Assembly (NCBI RefSeq): GCF_900176255.2
Contig: NZ_FXEG02000005.1
Coordinates: forward strand, 620,001 to 684,000
Length of the DNA stretch: 64,000 bases
Direction of reading: 5' to 3'
Origin: Mycobacterium ahvazicum
GTDB taxonomy: Bacteria > Actinomycetota > Actinomycetes > Mycobacteriales > Mycobacteriaceae
A model generated the notes under the pieces. The model ran no database searches and was not told where the DNA came from. It saw only the letters and a list, made by a program, of their open reading frames with translations. Positions 37,032 through 46,787 of the stretch are shown one piece after another. The position numbers were made by a program, and so were the translations under genes. The first letter of the stretch is position 1, and the number at the start of each line of letters is the position of its first letter.

Positions 37032-38672
37032 ATGCTCAGCGACGCTATGGAAGGCGCGCGTTCCGCAGCCCCCAACGTCGCGATCCCCCTCGCCTCCGCC
37101 GGACACAGTGCCACGGCAGGCCGCGACTACCCCGACAAGCTCGACGCCAAGCTGATGCGCGTCGTCTTCATCTGCGGGCTGGCCGCCGTGATGGCGGTGC
37201 TCGACAGCACCGTCGTCGCGGTCGCTCAAGGCACCTTCGTCACCCAGTTCAATTCCACCCAGGCGGTCGTCTCCTGGACCGTGGCGGCCTACATGCTCGC
37301 ATTTGCGACCGTCATCCCGGTGACCGGTTGGGCAGCGGACAGATTCGGCACCAAACGGCTCTTCATCGGTTCGGTCCTGGTGTTCATGCTGGGCTCGCTC
37401 CTGTGCGCGATATCGCCAACCATCATGCTGCTCATCGTCTTTCGAGTGGTCCAAGGTATCGGCGGCGGCATGTTGATGCCACTGAGCTTCGTGATCCTGA
37501 CTCATGAGGCGGGCCCGAAGCGCGTCGGCCGACTGATGGCCATCGGGGGAATTCCGATCCTGCTCGGGCCGATCGGGGGGCCCATCCTGGGCGGCTGGCT
37601 GGTCGGCGCCTACGGCTGGCAGTGGATCTTCCTGATCAACCTGCCGATCGGCCTGCTCGCGATCGTCCTCGCAGCAATCACCTTTCCGAAGGATCGCCCG
37701 GCCCCGGCGGAAAGACTCGACATCGTCAGCGTGCTGCTGCTGCCGCCGGGTGTCACGCTGTTTTTGGCCGGGGTCTCGTCCATCCCCGCACAGGGCACGG
37801 TAGGCAGTCCGACCGTGCTGGTGCCGACGATCATGGGGTTCTTACTGGTCGCGGCATTCGTGCTGCACTCCTTTCGCACCGACCATCCGCTGATCGACCT
37901 CCGCCTTTTCAAGAATCGCGTGGTCACTCAAGCCAATCTCGCCCTGCTGGTATTTGGCGCCCCGTTCGTCGGACTGGGACTGCTGGTTCCGAGTTACTTC
38001 CAAGTGGTGATGCATCAAACACCGATGCAGTCCGGGATGTATGTGGCCCCGGTCGGCCTGGGCGCGGTCCTGACGATGCCGCTGGCCGGGGCATTCATGG
38101 ACAAGCGCGGACCCGGCCTGATGGTGCTGATCGGCCTTCCCACGATGGCGGTGGGTCTGGGCATCTTCACCTATGGCGTCGCCACGGAGGCCGCTTACAA
38201 CCCGACGCTGCTGATCGGGCTGGCCATCGTGGGCCTGGGAGTCGGCTGCACCACGACGCCCCTGTCGGCGGCGGTCCTGCAGTCGCTGGCCCCGCATCAG
38301 GTCGCGCGCGGCACCACGCTGGTGACGGTCAACCAACAGGTGAGCGGATCGATCGGCGCGGCGTTGCTGGGCGTGATCCTGACGCAGCTGTTCAACCACA
38401 ACGAAACCCTGGTGACGGCAAACAAGCTCGTCGCGGCCCAACAGCAGGCCAGCGGGCAACGCATGCCGATCGAAGCCTCGTCCTCGGCATGGAAAACGAT
38501 GGGCCCTGAATTCGCCACCAACGTGACGCACGGCCTCTCCCACGCCTACACGGCGGTCTTCGTGGTGGCCGTCGCGATGGTGGTGTTGACGATCATCCCG
38601 GCCGCGTTCCTTCCGACCAGGCGCCCGGAGCCGGCGCAAGACCCCGAGCCGGCCGAAGCGCCGGCCGACTGA
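37032..38672 (+). CDS. DHA2-family MFS drug exporter (EmrB type), copy 2
   Basis: 546 residues from ATG 37032; ATG 37020 is an alternative. The layout and motifs parallel copy 1: MAVLDSTVVAVAQGTF, GWAADRFGTKRLFIGS, GPILGGWLVGAYGWQWIFL. It ends in a Pro/Glu-rich tail. The two copies are adjacent and in the same direction, separated by 225 bases in which I see nothing supportable. They appear to be a tandem duplication that has since diverged clearly. Confidence 0.9.
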   Translation: MLSDAMEGARSAAPNVAIPLASAGHSATAGRDYPDKLDAKLMRVVFICGLAAVMAVLDSTVVAVAQGTFVTQFNSTQAVVSWTVAAYMLAFATVIPVTGWAADRFGTKRLFIGSVLVFMLGSLLCAISPTIMLLIVFRVVQGIGGGMLMPLSFVILTHEAGPKRVGRLMAIGGIPILLGPIGGPILGGWLVGAYGWQWIFLINLPIGLLAIVLAAITFPKDRPAPAERLDIVSVLLLPPGVTLFLAGVSSIPAQGTVGSPTVLVPTIMGFLLVAAFVLHSFRTDHPLIDLRLFKNRVVTQANLALLVFGAPFVGLGLLVPSYFQVVMHQTPMQSGMYVAPVGLGAVLTMPLAGAFMDKRGPGLMVLIGLPTMAVGLGIFTYGVATEAAYNPTLLIGLAIVGLGVGCTTTPLSAAVLQSLAPHQVARGTTLVTVNQQVSGSIGAALLGVILTQLFNHNETLVTANKLVAAQQQASGQRMPIEASSSAWKTMGPEFATNVTHGLSHAYTAVFVVAVAMVVLTIIPAAFLPTRRPEPAQDPEPAEAPAD

Positions 38673-38703
38673 GCCTGCTCAGCCCCGGTCGATGACGACG
38701 CGG

Positions 38704-40854
38704 CTACCCGTGCGCATCCCCGCCGAGATCGTCTTCCTCGTCGCCGCCGTAGCGGTCGCCGTCGGCAGCGGCTAGCAGCCACGCGTACTGAAATGCGGTC
38801 TCCTGCCAGCCCCGGTAGCGACCACTGACGCCGCCGTGGCCCGCCGCCATCTGTGTCTTGAGCAGCACCGTGTTGCCGTCGGCATTGGCGTACCGCAGCG
38901 CCGCAACCCATTTGGCCGGCTCCACGTAGTAGACTCTGGTGTCGTTCAGCGAGGTCATCGCCAGGATGGCGGGGTACTTCTTCGTCTCAACATTCTCGTA
39001 CGGCGAGTACGACTTCATGTACGCGTAGACTTCGCTGTCGCTCAAGGGATTTCCCCATTCGTCCCACTCGGTGACGGTCAGCGGCAGTGAGGGATCCAAG
39101 ATCGTGGTCAGCGGGTCGACGAAGGGGACCTGAGCGAGGATCCCGGCGAACAGATCCGGCGCCAGGTTGGCCACCGCGCCCATCAGCAGCCCACCCGCGC
39201 TACCGCCCAAAGCCACCAGCTGCTGCGGGCGCGTCACTCCCGAGTCCACCAAATGCTGCGCGGCCGCCACGAAGTCGGTGAAGGTGTTCTTCTTCTCCAG
39301 CAGCTTTCCGTGCTCGTACCACAACCGGCCCATCTCTCCCCCACCGCGGACGTGGGCGATGACGAACACCATGCCCCGGTCCAGCAGCGACAACCGCGAG
39401 ATGGAAAAGGTTGGGTCCGTGCACATCTCGTAGGCGCCGTATCCGTAAATAAGGGTGGGCGCGGGGAATTGGAGGCCGGTGCGGTGCACGATCGAAACCG
39501 GGATGCGGGTGCCGTCGGAGGCGACTGCCCAGTCCCGCCGCTCGACGTAGTCGCTCGGCTGGTAGTCACCGAGTACGGGTTGCTCACGCAACAAAGTGCG
39601 CTCGCCGGTACCCAAGTCGATGTCGTAGACCCGCAGCGGCGTGACGAGAGACCCCGCCCTGATCCGCAGCTTGGGTGAAACCCAGTTCGGATTGCCGCCC
39701 AGGCCAGACGACATCAGCTCCGAATCGAAGGCGATCTCCTCGGGCTCACCGTATTCGCCATCAGAACCGATGGGCCACAACTGGATTCGCGGCAATGCCG
39801 CACGCCGGTAACTGATCACCAAGTGACCGGCAAAGGCGTCCGCGGCTTCGATCCGAACGTCGTCGCGGTGCGCGACCAGGGTGCGCTGCTGGGTGGGATC
39901 GCCGACCGGAGCCTCGGTGAGCATGAAGTTCACCGCACCGTCGTTGTGCAGGATCAGGAAGCGATCCTGTCCCCCGACCACCGCATGCTCCACCGAGTAT
40001 TCGACACCTTCACGGCGCGGCAACACGACGGTGAACTCCGCCTGCGGGTCCGCGGCATCGGCGTAGCGCACCTCGGATGTGATGGACGAGCCCGAGGCGA
40101 TGAACACATATGCCTCGCTTCGACTCAGTCCCGCCCCAAGCCAGAACCGTTCGTCTGCTTCGTGATACACCAGTTCCGACGGCTCCCCCGAGCCCAGCCG
40201 ATACCGCCATACCTTGTCCGGGCGGTGGGCGTCGTCCAGAGTCAGGTAGTACACGGTCCGGTTGTCGGCTGCCCAAGTCACTCCGCCCGCGATGTCGGCG
40301 ATTTCGTCCGGATACTTCTCGCCGGTCCGTAAGTCCTTGAACCGCAGCGTGTACCGTTCGTCCCCGATGACGTCGACGGAATAAGCGAGCAGGTTGGCGT
40401 CCAGGCTGACCAGTGCGGCACCCAGGGCGAAGAAGTCGTGCCCGTCGGCCTCTTCATTCGAATCGAGCAGTACCTGCTCGCCCGGTATTTCGGTGTTCTC
40501 GTCAAGAACCGGCGGGTCCCAGTCATCGGGATCTGATACCGGACAACGACATTGGACGCGATACTGCTTTCCCTCAAAAGTGCGCGAGTAGTACCACCAG
40601 TCGCCCTGCCTGGTCGGCACCGACAAATCGGTTTCCTTGGTGCGCGCCTTGATCTCGTCGAAGATCTTTTGCCGCAGCGGTTCCAGCTGGGCAAGGGCAT
40701 GGTCGACGTAGTCGTTCTCCGCCTCCAGGTAGTCGATGACTTCGGGATTCGACTTCTCGCGCAGCCACTCGTACGGATCGACGAACACATCACCGTGGTG
40801 CTCGCGGGTGGTGTCGATCCGTTTCGCGACTGGCGGGGTACCGTCAGCGGTCAT
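38704..40854 (-). CDS. ptrB: Oligopeptidase B (prolyl oligopeptidase family)
   Basis: 716 residues in one uninterrupted frame. An N-terminal beta-propeller (about 1-400) gates a C-terminal alpha/beta-hydrolase domain. The catalytic Ser is in [11 protein letters not shown], Asp in [13 protein letters not shown], and His in [13 protein letters not shown]. It cleaves small peptides after basic residues in the cytosol. In H37Rv the gene is annotated as two pieces (ptrBa/ptrBb, Rv0781-Rv0782); here it is whole. It overlaps purC by 4 bases and is translated after it. Confidence 0.94.
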   Translation of the reverse strand: MTADGTPPVAKRIDTTREHHGDVFVDPYEWLREKSNPEVIDYLEAENDYVDHALAQLEPLRQKIFDEIKARTKETDLSVPTRQGDWWYYSRTFEGKQYRVQCRCPVSDPDDWDPPVLDENTEIPGEQVLLDSNEEADGHDFFALGAALVSLDANLLAYSVDVIGDERYTLRFKDLRTGEKYPDEIADIAGGVTWAADNRTVYYLTLDDAHRPDKVWRYRLGSGEPSELVYHEADERFWLGAGLSRSEAYVFIASGSSITSEVRYADAADPQAEFTVVLPRREGVEYSVEHAVVGGQDRFLILHNDGAVNFMLTEAPVGDPTQQRTLVAHRDDVRIEAADAFAGHLVISYRRAALPRIQLWPIGSDGEYGEPEEIAFDSELMSSGLGGNPNWVSPKLRIRAGSLVTPLRVYDIDLGTGERTLLREQPVLGDYQPSDYVERRDWAVASDGTRIPVSIVHRTGLQFPAPTLIYGYGAYEMCTDPTFSISRLSLLDRGMVFVIAHVRGGGEMGRLWYEHGKLLEKKNTFTDFVAAAQHLVDSGVTRPQQLVALGGSAGGLLMGAVANLAPDLFAGILAQVPFVDPLTTILDPSLPLTVTEWDEWGNPLSDSEVYAYMKSYSPYENVETKKYPAILAMTSLNDTRVYYVEPAKWVAALRYANADGNTVLLKTQMAAGHGGVSGRYRGWQETAFQYAWLLAAADGDRYGGDEEDDLGGDAHG

Positions 40855-41744
40855 GCGGCCGGGCCGATCCAGTCGCCGAAGCTCAAGCCGGAAATCCGTT
40901 CGTAGGCATTGACATAACGATCGCGGGTGGCGGCGATGATGTCATCCGGCAGTGGTGGTGGCGGTTGCGTGCCGTGCCGGTCCCAGCCGGACGCGGGGCT
41001 GGTGAGCCAATTGCGGACGAACTGCTTGTCGAAACTGGTCTGGACCACCCCGACGCGGTAATCCTCGGCAGGCCAGTACCGCGACGAGTCCGGGGTGAAG
41101 ATCTCGTCGGCCAGCAGCAGATTGCCGTCCCGGTCGGTGCCGAACTCGAACTTGGTGTCGGCGATGATGATTCCCCTCGTCAAGGCATGATCGGCGGCCT
41201 GCACATAGATCTGCAGCGTGCGGTCGCGCAACTGGTTGGCCGCTACCGCACCCACCATCTCGATCACCCGGTCAAAGGTGATGTTCTCGTCGTGATCACC
41301 CAGCGCGGCTTTGGTCGCCGGGGTGAACAGTGGCTGGCTGAACTTGCTGGCCTCCACCAGCCCAGGCGGCAGCGCGATTCCGCAGACCTTGCCGGTCGCC
41401 TGATAGTCCAGCAATCCCGAGCCGGTGAGATATCCGCGGGCCACACATTCGACCGGCATCATCTCCAGCTGGCGCACCACCAGCGCACGGCCCAGCACCT
41501 CGTCCGGAATGCGCGGGTCATCGGGCGGTCCAGCCAAGTGGTTGGGTGCCTCGACCAGGCCGAAGAAGAACACACTCATCGCGGTCAGGATGCGGCCCTT
41601 GTCCGGGATCGTGCTGTCCAAGACGAAGTCGTACGCCGAGATCCGGTCGCTGGCGACCAGCAACAGGTGCTCGTCGTCGATGCGATACAGCTCGCGGACC
41701 TTGCCGCTGGCCAGATGCTGGTAGTCGGACAGTGCAGGGCGCAT
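40851..41744 (-). CDS. purC: Phosphoribosylaminoimidazole-succinocarboxamide synthase
   Basis: 297 residues. SAICAR synthase joins CAIR and aspartate with [42 protein letters not shown], and the [10 protein letters not shown]-type [20 protein letters not shown] motif are all present. purC is upstream of ptrB with ATGA overlap, so the peptidase shares its transcript. It is divergent from the small membrane-protein gene. Confidence 0.97.
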   Translation of the reverse strand: MRPALSDYQHLASGKVRELYRIDDEHLLLVASDRISAYDFVLDSTIPDKGRILTAMSVFFFGLVEAPNHLAGPPDDPRIPDEVLGRALVVRQLEMMPVECVARGYLTGSGLLDYQATGKVCGIALPPGLVEASKFSQPLFTPATKAALGDHDENITFDRVIEMVGAVAANQLRDRTLQIYVQAADHALTRGIIIADTKFEFGTDRDGNLLLADEIFTPDSSRYWPAEDYRVGVVQTSFDKQFVRNWLTSPASGWDRHGTQPPPPLPDDIIAATRDRYVNAYERISGLSFGDWIGPAA

Positions 41745-41800
41745 CGGGCCAGCCTATCGGCAAGCCCACCCCGACCCCGGAGCTGTGCTGGGATCGAGGT

Positions 41801-42421
41801 ATGAGATCGCGCTTTCTGCCCTATGCCACCACGCCCGGCCGATTGCTGGCCCAGCTGTTCAGCGACGCGGTCATCGTCGTGTGGACGGCGATCTGGTTGC
41901 TCATCGGCACCGCCGTCTACGACGCCATCTCGACGATCGCCGACGCCGGCCGCCAAGTCGAAGACGGCACCCACAGCATCGCGGGGAACCTGGCCTCCGC
42001 GGGGCATGGCGCACAACACATTCCGGTTGTCGGCGACAATGTCAGCAAGCCACTCACCTCGGCAAGCCAGGCCGCCCTCGACATCGCCAACGCGGTCCAC
42101 GACCTGGACACCACGGCCAGCTGGCTCGCGGTGCTGCTGGCACTGGCCGTGATCGCTCCCCCTGTGCTCATCGCGGCCGTGCCATGGCTTTACCTGCGGC
42201 TTCGGTTCTTCCGGCGCAAATTGACCGTGACGGCCCTGGCCGCCACCCCGGCCGGCGAGGAGTTGCTGGCACTGCGGGCACTGACCAATCGCTCGCCGGC
42301 GAAATTGGCCGGCGTCAGTGCGGATCCCGTCGGCGGCTGGCGTCACCAGGATCCGTTCACGATCCGCGCGCTGGCCGCACTGGAACTGCGCTCGGCGGGA
42401 ATCACGATTCGCGGGCACTAG
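41801..42421 (+). CDS. Two-helix membrane protein of unknown function
   Basis: 206 residues from ATG 41801, the same length as Rv0779c. One membrane helix is near residues 22-45 (LFSDAVIVVWTAIWLLIGTAVY) and a second near 107-130 (WLAVLLALAVIAPPVLIAAVPWLYL). Between them is an outward- or inward-facing amphipathic segment of about 60 residues. The tail is basic and likely cytosolic. No enzyme motif is seen. Confidence 0.85.
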   Translation: MRSRFLPYATTPGRLLAQLFSDAVIVVWTAIWLLIGTAVYDAISTIADAGRQVEDGTHSIAGNLASAGHGAQHIPVVGDNVSKPLTSASQAALDIANAVHDLDTTASWLAVLLALAVIAPPVLIAAVPWLYLRLRFFRRKLTVTALAATPAGEELLALRALTNRSPAKLAGVSADPVGGWRHQDPFTIRALAALELRSAGITIRGH

Positions 42422-42439
42422 CTGCGGCGAATACAACGG

Positions 42440-42459
42440 GCTGACGGCTCGACGTCAGC
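42440..42459. terminator. Hairpin between the membrane protein and cyp126
   Basis: A perfect 7-bp stem, GCTGACG (42440-42446) and CGTCAGC (42453-42459), with a 6-base loop. It lies between the convergent stop codons and could end both transcripts. Confidence 0.6.
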
Positions 42460-42470
42460 GAGCCGCAACC

Positions 42471-43730
42471 TCACGATTCCTCGAGTAGTTCCACGACCAA
42501 ATGCCGGATACCGGTGTGGCGGTTGCTCCGGGTCCATTCCACGGGCGCCACCACTCGCACGGCGCCGAAGCGCGACAGCAGCTCTTCGTACAGGACACGC
42601 AACTCCAGGCGCGCCAGGTTGGCCCCCAGGCAGTAGTGCACGCCCTGACCGAAACCCAGGTGCGGATTGGGTTTTCGGGCGATATCGAACTCGTCTGCCC
42701 GGTCGAAGACCATGTCGTCGCGATTCGCCGAGCCCTCCCAGATCTGTACCTTCTGCCCGGCTTCGATCGACTGCCCGCCGAGCACGGCGTCACGGGTGGC
42801 GGTGCGCCGCTTCGAGGGCGACGGTGATGTCCAGCGCACCATCTCCTCGACCGCCGTCGGCAACAGGCCGAAATCGGCACGCAGCGCCCGCAATTGGTCC
42901 GGATGTTCGGCCAGCGAGAGCAGTCCGCCCGCCACCGCGTTGCGGGTCGTCTCCGCGCCGGCGCTGAACAGCAGGCTGAAGAACAGATACACCTCGAGAT
43001 CCGACGGGGCCGGCCCGTCCACCTCGTCGACCGTCGCGTTGGCGACCACCGACAGCATGTCGTCGGTCGGTTCGGCGCGTTTCGAGGCGATCAGCTCCTG
43101 GCCGTAGTTGTACATCCGCGACCCGGCTGCGGCGTCTCTTTCGGTGGGAGACAACTGCGAAAGCGAAGCCTTGCGCGAGCCGCCGAAGTCGAACTGCGGC
43201 TCGATGGCCTCGAACAGCCAATGTCGTTCGGATTCAGGCACTCCCAGCAGGATGCAGATCATCTGCATCGGCAGTTCGGCCGCGATGTCGACGAGGAAGT
43301 CGAACGGTTCGCCGGGCACCACGTCGTCCAGCAGCCGTCGGGCCCGAGCCCGCAGATCATCTTCGACGCGACGGATCATCCGCGGCGTCAGCCCGGAGCT
43401 GACCAGCCGCCGGATCTGGGAATGCCGCGGGTCGTCCATCATGTTGAGCACCTGGCCCGCGATGGACAGGTCCTGCAACAGCGTACCGCCGAACGGCCGC
43501 GCCCCGCCGGTCACCGATGAGTACGTCACCGGATCCTTCAGCACAGCAAGGGTTTCCGCGTACGTCGCAACGGACCAAAAGCCCTCGCCGTCCGGGGTGT
43601 TGTCGGTCGGCTGATGCCAATAGACCGGCGCCTCGCGGCGGTGCACGGCGAACAACTCGTGCGGGAAACCGTTGGCGAAGTTATCCAGATCGGTGAAGTC
43701 GACCCCCGAGAGCGCGCCGGCGAGGGTCAC
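42471..43730 (-). CDS. cyp126: Cytochrome P450 of the CYP126 type
   Basis: 419 residues, syntenic with Rv0778. The heme loop [19 protein letters not shown] has ligand Cys367. The I-helix segment is [15 protein letters not shown] with the acid-Thr-type pair. The Glu-Arg-Arg core is seen in the K-helix (VEEMVRW) and in [10 protein letters not shown]. No membrane anchor is visible, as usual for bacterial P450s. The substrate is unknown. It overlaps purB by 4 bases and is translated after it. Confidence 0.92.
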   Translation of the reverse strand: MTLAGALSGVDFTDLDNFANGFPHELFAVHRREAPVYWHQPTDNTPDGEGFWSVATYAETLAVLKDPVTYSSVTGGARPFGGTLLQDLSIAGQVLNMMDDPRHSQIRRLVSSGLTPRMIRRVEDDLRARARRLLDDVVPGEPFDFLVDIAAELPMQMICILLGVPESERHWLFEAIEPQFDFGGSRKASLSQLSPTERDAAAGSRMYNYGQELIASKRAEPTDDMLSVVANATVDEVDGPAPSDLEVYLFFSLLFSAGAETTRNAVAGGLLSLAEHPDQLRALRADFGLLPTAVEEMVRWTSPSPSKRRTATRDAVLGGQSIEAGQKVQIWEGSANRDDMVFDRADEFDIARKPNPHLGFGQGVHYCLGANLARLELRVLYEELLSRFGAVRVVAPVEWTRSNRHTGIRHLVVELLEES

Positions 43731-45145
43731 AGGATTGCACCCGGAGCATATTTGGCCGCGTCCGGGTAGCGACCCACCAGCGAATCGACTATTGCGGCAA
43801 CCTCATCGACCTGATCTGCGGCGGCGCCGGTGAAGGCTTTCTTGTCGGCCAGCGCCGCGTCGAGCGCCGCGCGATCCAGCGGCAGTCGCTCGTCGGCGGC
43901 CAACCGGTCCAGCAGATCGGGCTCGGCGCCGCGTTCCCGCATCGCCAATGCCGTTGCCACCGCGTGTTCGCGGATCACGTGATGCGCGGCCTCGCGGCCC
44001 ATCCCGGCCCGCACCGCCGCGATCAACACCTTGGTGGTGGCCAGGAACGGCAGGTAGCGATCCAGCTCCCGCTCGATCACGGCGGGGTAGGCGCCGAACT
44101 CGTCGAGCACCGTCAAGAACGTCTCGATTTGGCCGTCGATGGCAAAGAAGCTGTCCGGCAAGGCAACTCGGCGTACCACCGAGCAGAAGACGTCGCCCTC
44201 GTTCCACTGCGCGCCAGCCAGCTCGGCGGCCATCGAGGCATATCCGCGCAGCACTACCTGCAGCCCGTTGACCCGTTCGCAGCTGCGGGTGTTCATCTTG
44301 TGCGGCATCGCCGAGGAACCAACCTGCCCCTCCGCGAACCCTTCGGTCACGAGTTCGTGTCCCGCCATCAGCCGGATGGTGTGGGCCAGCGACGACGGGC
44401 CGGCACCCAGCTGCACCAGCGCGGAGAGCACATCGTGGTCCAGCGACCGCGGATAAACCTGCCCGACGCTGGTCAAAACCGTTGCAAAACCGAGGAACTC
44501 AGCAATGCGACGCTCGAGGTCACTCAGCTTGACCGAGTCGCCGTCGAGCAGGTCGAGCATGTCCTGCGAGGTGCCCATCGGCCCCTTGATCCCGCGCAGC
44601 GGGTAACGATCGATCAACTCGCGCAGCCTGGTCAACGCGACCATCGTCTCCTGGGCCGCGGATGCGAACCGCTTGCCCAGCGTGGTGGCCTGCGCGGCGA
44701 CGTTGTGGCTGCGTCCGGCCATCACCAGATCGCGATACAGAACCGCCCGCTCGGCGAGCCGCGCGACCACCGCCACCCCGTGGGAGAAAACCAGTTCCAG
44801 CGACCGCCGGATCTGCAGCTGCTCGACGTTCTCGGTCAGATCGCGACTGGTCATCCCCTTGTGCACATGCTCGTGACCGGCCAGCGCGTTGAATTCCTCG
44901 ATGCGGGCCTTGACGTCGTGCCGCAGCACCCGTTCGCGGGCCGCGATCGACGCCAGGTCCACGTCCTCGAGCACTCGCTCGTAGTCGGCGACCGCTTCCG
45001 CGGGCACGGGAACACCGAGTTCGGACTGAGCCCGCAACACGGCCAGCCACAGCCGCCGCTCCGCGACGACCTTGGCCTCCGGCGACCAGATCCCGACCAT
45101 CTCGGCACTGGCGTACCGGGCGGCCAGCACATTCGGAATGCTCAC
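43727..45145 (-). CDS. purB: Adenylosuccinate lyase
   Basis: 472 residues from GTG 45145, the same length as the M. tuberculosis enzyme. PurB releases fumarate from SAICAR and from adenylosuccinate. Signatures: [29 protein letters not shown], and the fumarase-superfamily loop [16 protein letters not shown]. The frame is open upstream to 45529, but [15 protein letters not shown] is the conserved start, and TAAGCT 8 bases before it suggests a leaderless message. cyp126 follows with overlap. Confidence 0.97.
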   Translation of the reverse strand: MSIPNVLAARYASAEMVGIWSPEAKVVAERRLWLAVLRAQSELGVPVPAEAVADYERVLEDVDLASIAARERVLRHDVKARIEEFNALAGHEHVHKGMTSRDLTENVEQLQIRRSLELVFSHGVAVVARLAERAVLYRDLVMAGRSHNVAAQATTLGKRFASAAQETMVALTRLRELIDRYPLRGIKGPMGTSQDMLDLLDGDSVKLSDLERRIAEFLGFATVLTSVGQVYPRSLDHDVLSALVQLGAGPSSLAHTIRLMAGHELVTEGFAEGQVGSSAMPHKMNTRSCERVNGLQVVLRGYASMAAELAGAQWNEGDVFCSVVRRVALPDSFFAIDGQIETFLTVLDEFGAYPAVIERELDRYLPFLATTKVLIAAVRAGMGREAAHHVIREHAVATALAMRERGAEPDLLDRLAADERLPLDRAALDAALADKKAFTGAAADQVDEVAAIVDSLVGRYPDAAKYAPGAIL

Positions 45146-45153
45146 AAGCACAC

Positions 45154-45159
45154 AGCTTA
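45154..45159 (-). promoter_or_regulatory. -10 box for purB
   Basis: TAAGCT on the minus strand lies 8 bases before GTG 45145. There is no Shine-Dalgarno sequence, so the purB message is probably leaderless or nearly so. Confidence 0.45.
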
Positions 45160-45204
45160 CGGTCGGCACAGCCGGCATGGTTCTTCGCTTCGGCAGGACC
45201 CAAA

Positions 45205-45275
45205 GTGCCCGCCTCCGAGCGACAATTTGATCGTCACCCTGACAAATCTCCACGTTGTCGCTCTTAGGCGGGCAC
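45205..45275. repeat. Long inverted repeat in the purB / DUF429 divergent spacer
   Basis: Two 21-base arms (45205-45225 and 45255-45275) match at 19 of 21 positions in inverted orientation. The left arm begins GTGCCCGCCT and ends GAGCGACAA; the right arm begins TTGTCGCTC and ends AGGCGGGCAC. They flank a 29-base loop. It could be a transcriptional operator, a cruciform or a small mobile-type repeat. It is not a terminator of either gene, since both point away from it. Confidence 0.7.
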
Positions 45276-45323
45276 ACGGGACGTCGCTCCGACAACACAC
45301 CGATGCGACGAGCGCTTACCGCA

Positions 45324-45329
45324 TAACCT
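45324..45329 (+). promoter_or_regulatory. -10 box for the DUF429 gene
   Basis: TAACCT ends 6 bases before ATG 45336, so transcription would begin at the start codon (leaderless). Confidence 0.45.
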
Positions 45330-45335
45330 GTCCCG

Positions 45336-46082
45336 ATGCATTTCCTCGGCGTCGACCTCGCGTGGGGCATCCGCAATCCCACCGGTATCGCCGTCGTCGA
45401 CTCCGACGGTTGCCTGGTCAGCGCCGGTGCGGTACGCGACGACGGCGAAATCCTGACGGCACTGCGCCCGTACGTGCGGGGCGATTGCGCCGTCGGCTTC
45501 GACGCACCGCTGGTGGTGAACAACCCCACTGGTCAGCGCCCGGCCGAGACGGCGCTCAACCGCGACTTCCGCAGATTCGAAGCGGGCGCCCACCCGGCCA
45601 ACACCGGAAAACCCGAATTCGCCAATGGGCCCCGCGCGGCGCGGCTGGCCGAGGCGATGAGCCTCGACATGGATCCACACTCCGCCACCGTCCGGCGCGC
45701 ACTCGAGGTATATCCGCATGCGGCGACCGTGGCGTTGTTCCGGCTGGAGCGGACCCTGAAATACAAGGCCAAACCCGGCCGCACCCTCGAGCGGCTGAAA
45801 TCCGAGTTGCTGTTGCTGATGGACGGGGTCGAGCGGCTTGCCGACACCGACGTGCCGATACGCGTCGCCGATCACCCCGACTGGGTCGCGCTGCGCGAAC
45901 AGGTGACCGGCGCGCAGCGCAAGAGCGAGCTGCGTCGTGCCGAAGACCCGGTCGACGCCGTGATCTGCGCCTATGTAGCGCTATACGCCCAGCGTTGCCC
46001 GACCCGCGTCACGATTTACGGGGACTCGGCCAGCGGATACATCGTCACGCCGTCCCTGCCTGCCGACCTGACCAGGCAGTAA
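45336..46082 (+). CDS. DUF429 protein (RNase H-like fold)
   Basis: 248 residues, corresponding to Rv0776c. FLGVDLAWGIRNPTGIAVVD and the Asp-rich GFDAPLVVNNPTGQRPAE match DUF429 proteins, which have a predicted RNase H-like nuclease fold. LEVYPHAATVALF and EDPVDAVICAYVALY complete the pattern and carry further acidic residues. Activity is unproven. It converges with the TetR gene, with 2 bases between stops. Confidence 0.83.
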   Translation: MHFLGVDLAWGIRNPTGIAVVDSDGCLVSAGAVRDDGEILTALRPYVRGDCAVGFDAPLVVNNPTGQRPAETALNRDFRRFEAGAHPANTGKPEFANGPRAARLAEAMSLDMDPHSATVRRALEVYPHAATVALFRLERTLKYKAKPGRTLERLKSELLLLMDGVERLADTDVPIRVADHPDWVALREQVTGAQRKSELRRAEDPVDAVICAYVALYAQRCPTRVTIYGDSASGYIVTPSLPADLTRQ

Positions 46083-46084
46083 CG

Positions 46085-46702
46085 TCAGATCCGCACCGGT
46101 CGCTCGTCGATGGGTGCCAGCACATCGATGATGTCGATCACCGTTCCCATCGCCGCGGTCCGCGGATCGCGCCCCTCGACCAGGGCGGAGACCACTGAGC
46201 CGTCGACCGCGCAGATCAGGGTGCAGATCAGCTCGATTCGCACGGCTCGGCCGGATCGCTCGATCGCCTCGGCGACGGCATCGGCACGCTGGCGCAGGCT
46301 GCGGCGCATGGTTTCGCGCAACGCGGTCAGGCGGGTGCAGGCGATGTTGCGCTCGTATCGCGAAATCAGCTGCTCGACGAGGGTCTGATCGGACAGGTCG
46401 CCCACCAAGAGGTCGACCAGTACTTCGGCGGTGGTCTCGGGTCCGCGGCGCCGGCGGGACAGCGCGTTGACTCGCGCTCGCAGCTGGGCAACCTCGATCA
46501 TCGCGATGTGTTCGACCGCGCGCGCGATCAAATCGTCCAGGGACGAGAAGTAATAAGTGGTGGACGCCAGGGGCAGACCGGCACGCTGTGCGACCGCCCG
46601 GTGCCGCACCGCTTCGAACCCTCCTTCGGCAAGCAGCTCGGCGGCAGCGCTCACTAGCGCATACCGTCGACGTTCTCCTTTCGGAGTAACCGCTGCAGTC
46701 AC
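46085..46702 (-). CDS. TetR-family regulator
   Basis: 205 residues, corresponding to Rv0775. The helix-turn-helix is RYALVSAAAELLAEGGFEAV followed by VAQRAGLPLASTTYYFSSLDDL, the canonical TetR form. The effector domain is unassigned. It is divergent from the esterase gene with an 85-base spacer, so that esterase is the natural candidate target. I found no clear palindrome in the spacer. Confidence 0.92.
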   Translation of the reverse strand: MTAAVTPKGERRRYALVSAAAELLAEGGFEAVRHRAVAQRAGLPLASTTYYFSSLDDLIARAVEHIAMIEVAQLRARVNALSRRRRGPETTAEVLVDLLVGDLSDQTLVEQLISRYERNIACTRLTALRETMRRSLRQRADAVAEAIERSGRAVRIELICTLICAVDGSVVSALVEGRDPRTAAMGTVIDIIDVLAPIDERPVRI

Positions 46703-46787
46703 GAGTAGCCATCGTGCCAGTCAAAGTGGTACTGCATTGCCATTTCCGCTAAACGGCCCGCCAGACCGGCATGGCATGATGGCCCGC

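Noticed and set aside
43964-46198. Very long open frame on the plus strand opposite purB
   Set aside because: It mirrors the codon structure of purB, as is common in high-G+C genes, and its translation has no family features. Similar frames opposite purM, purF and purL were rejected for the same reason.
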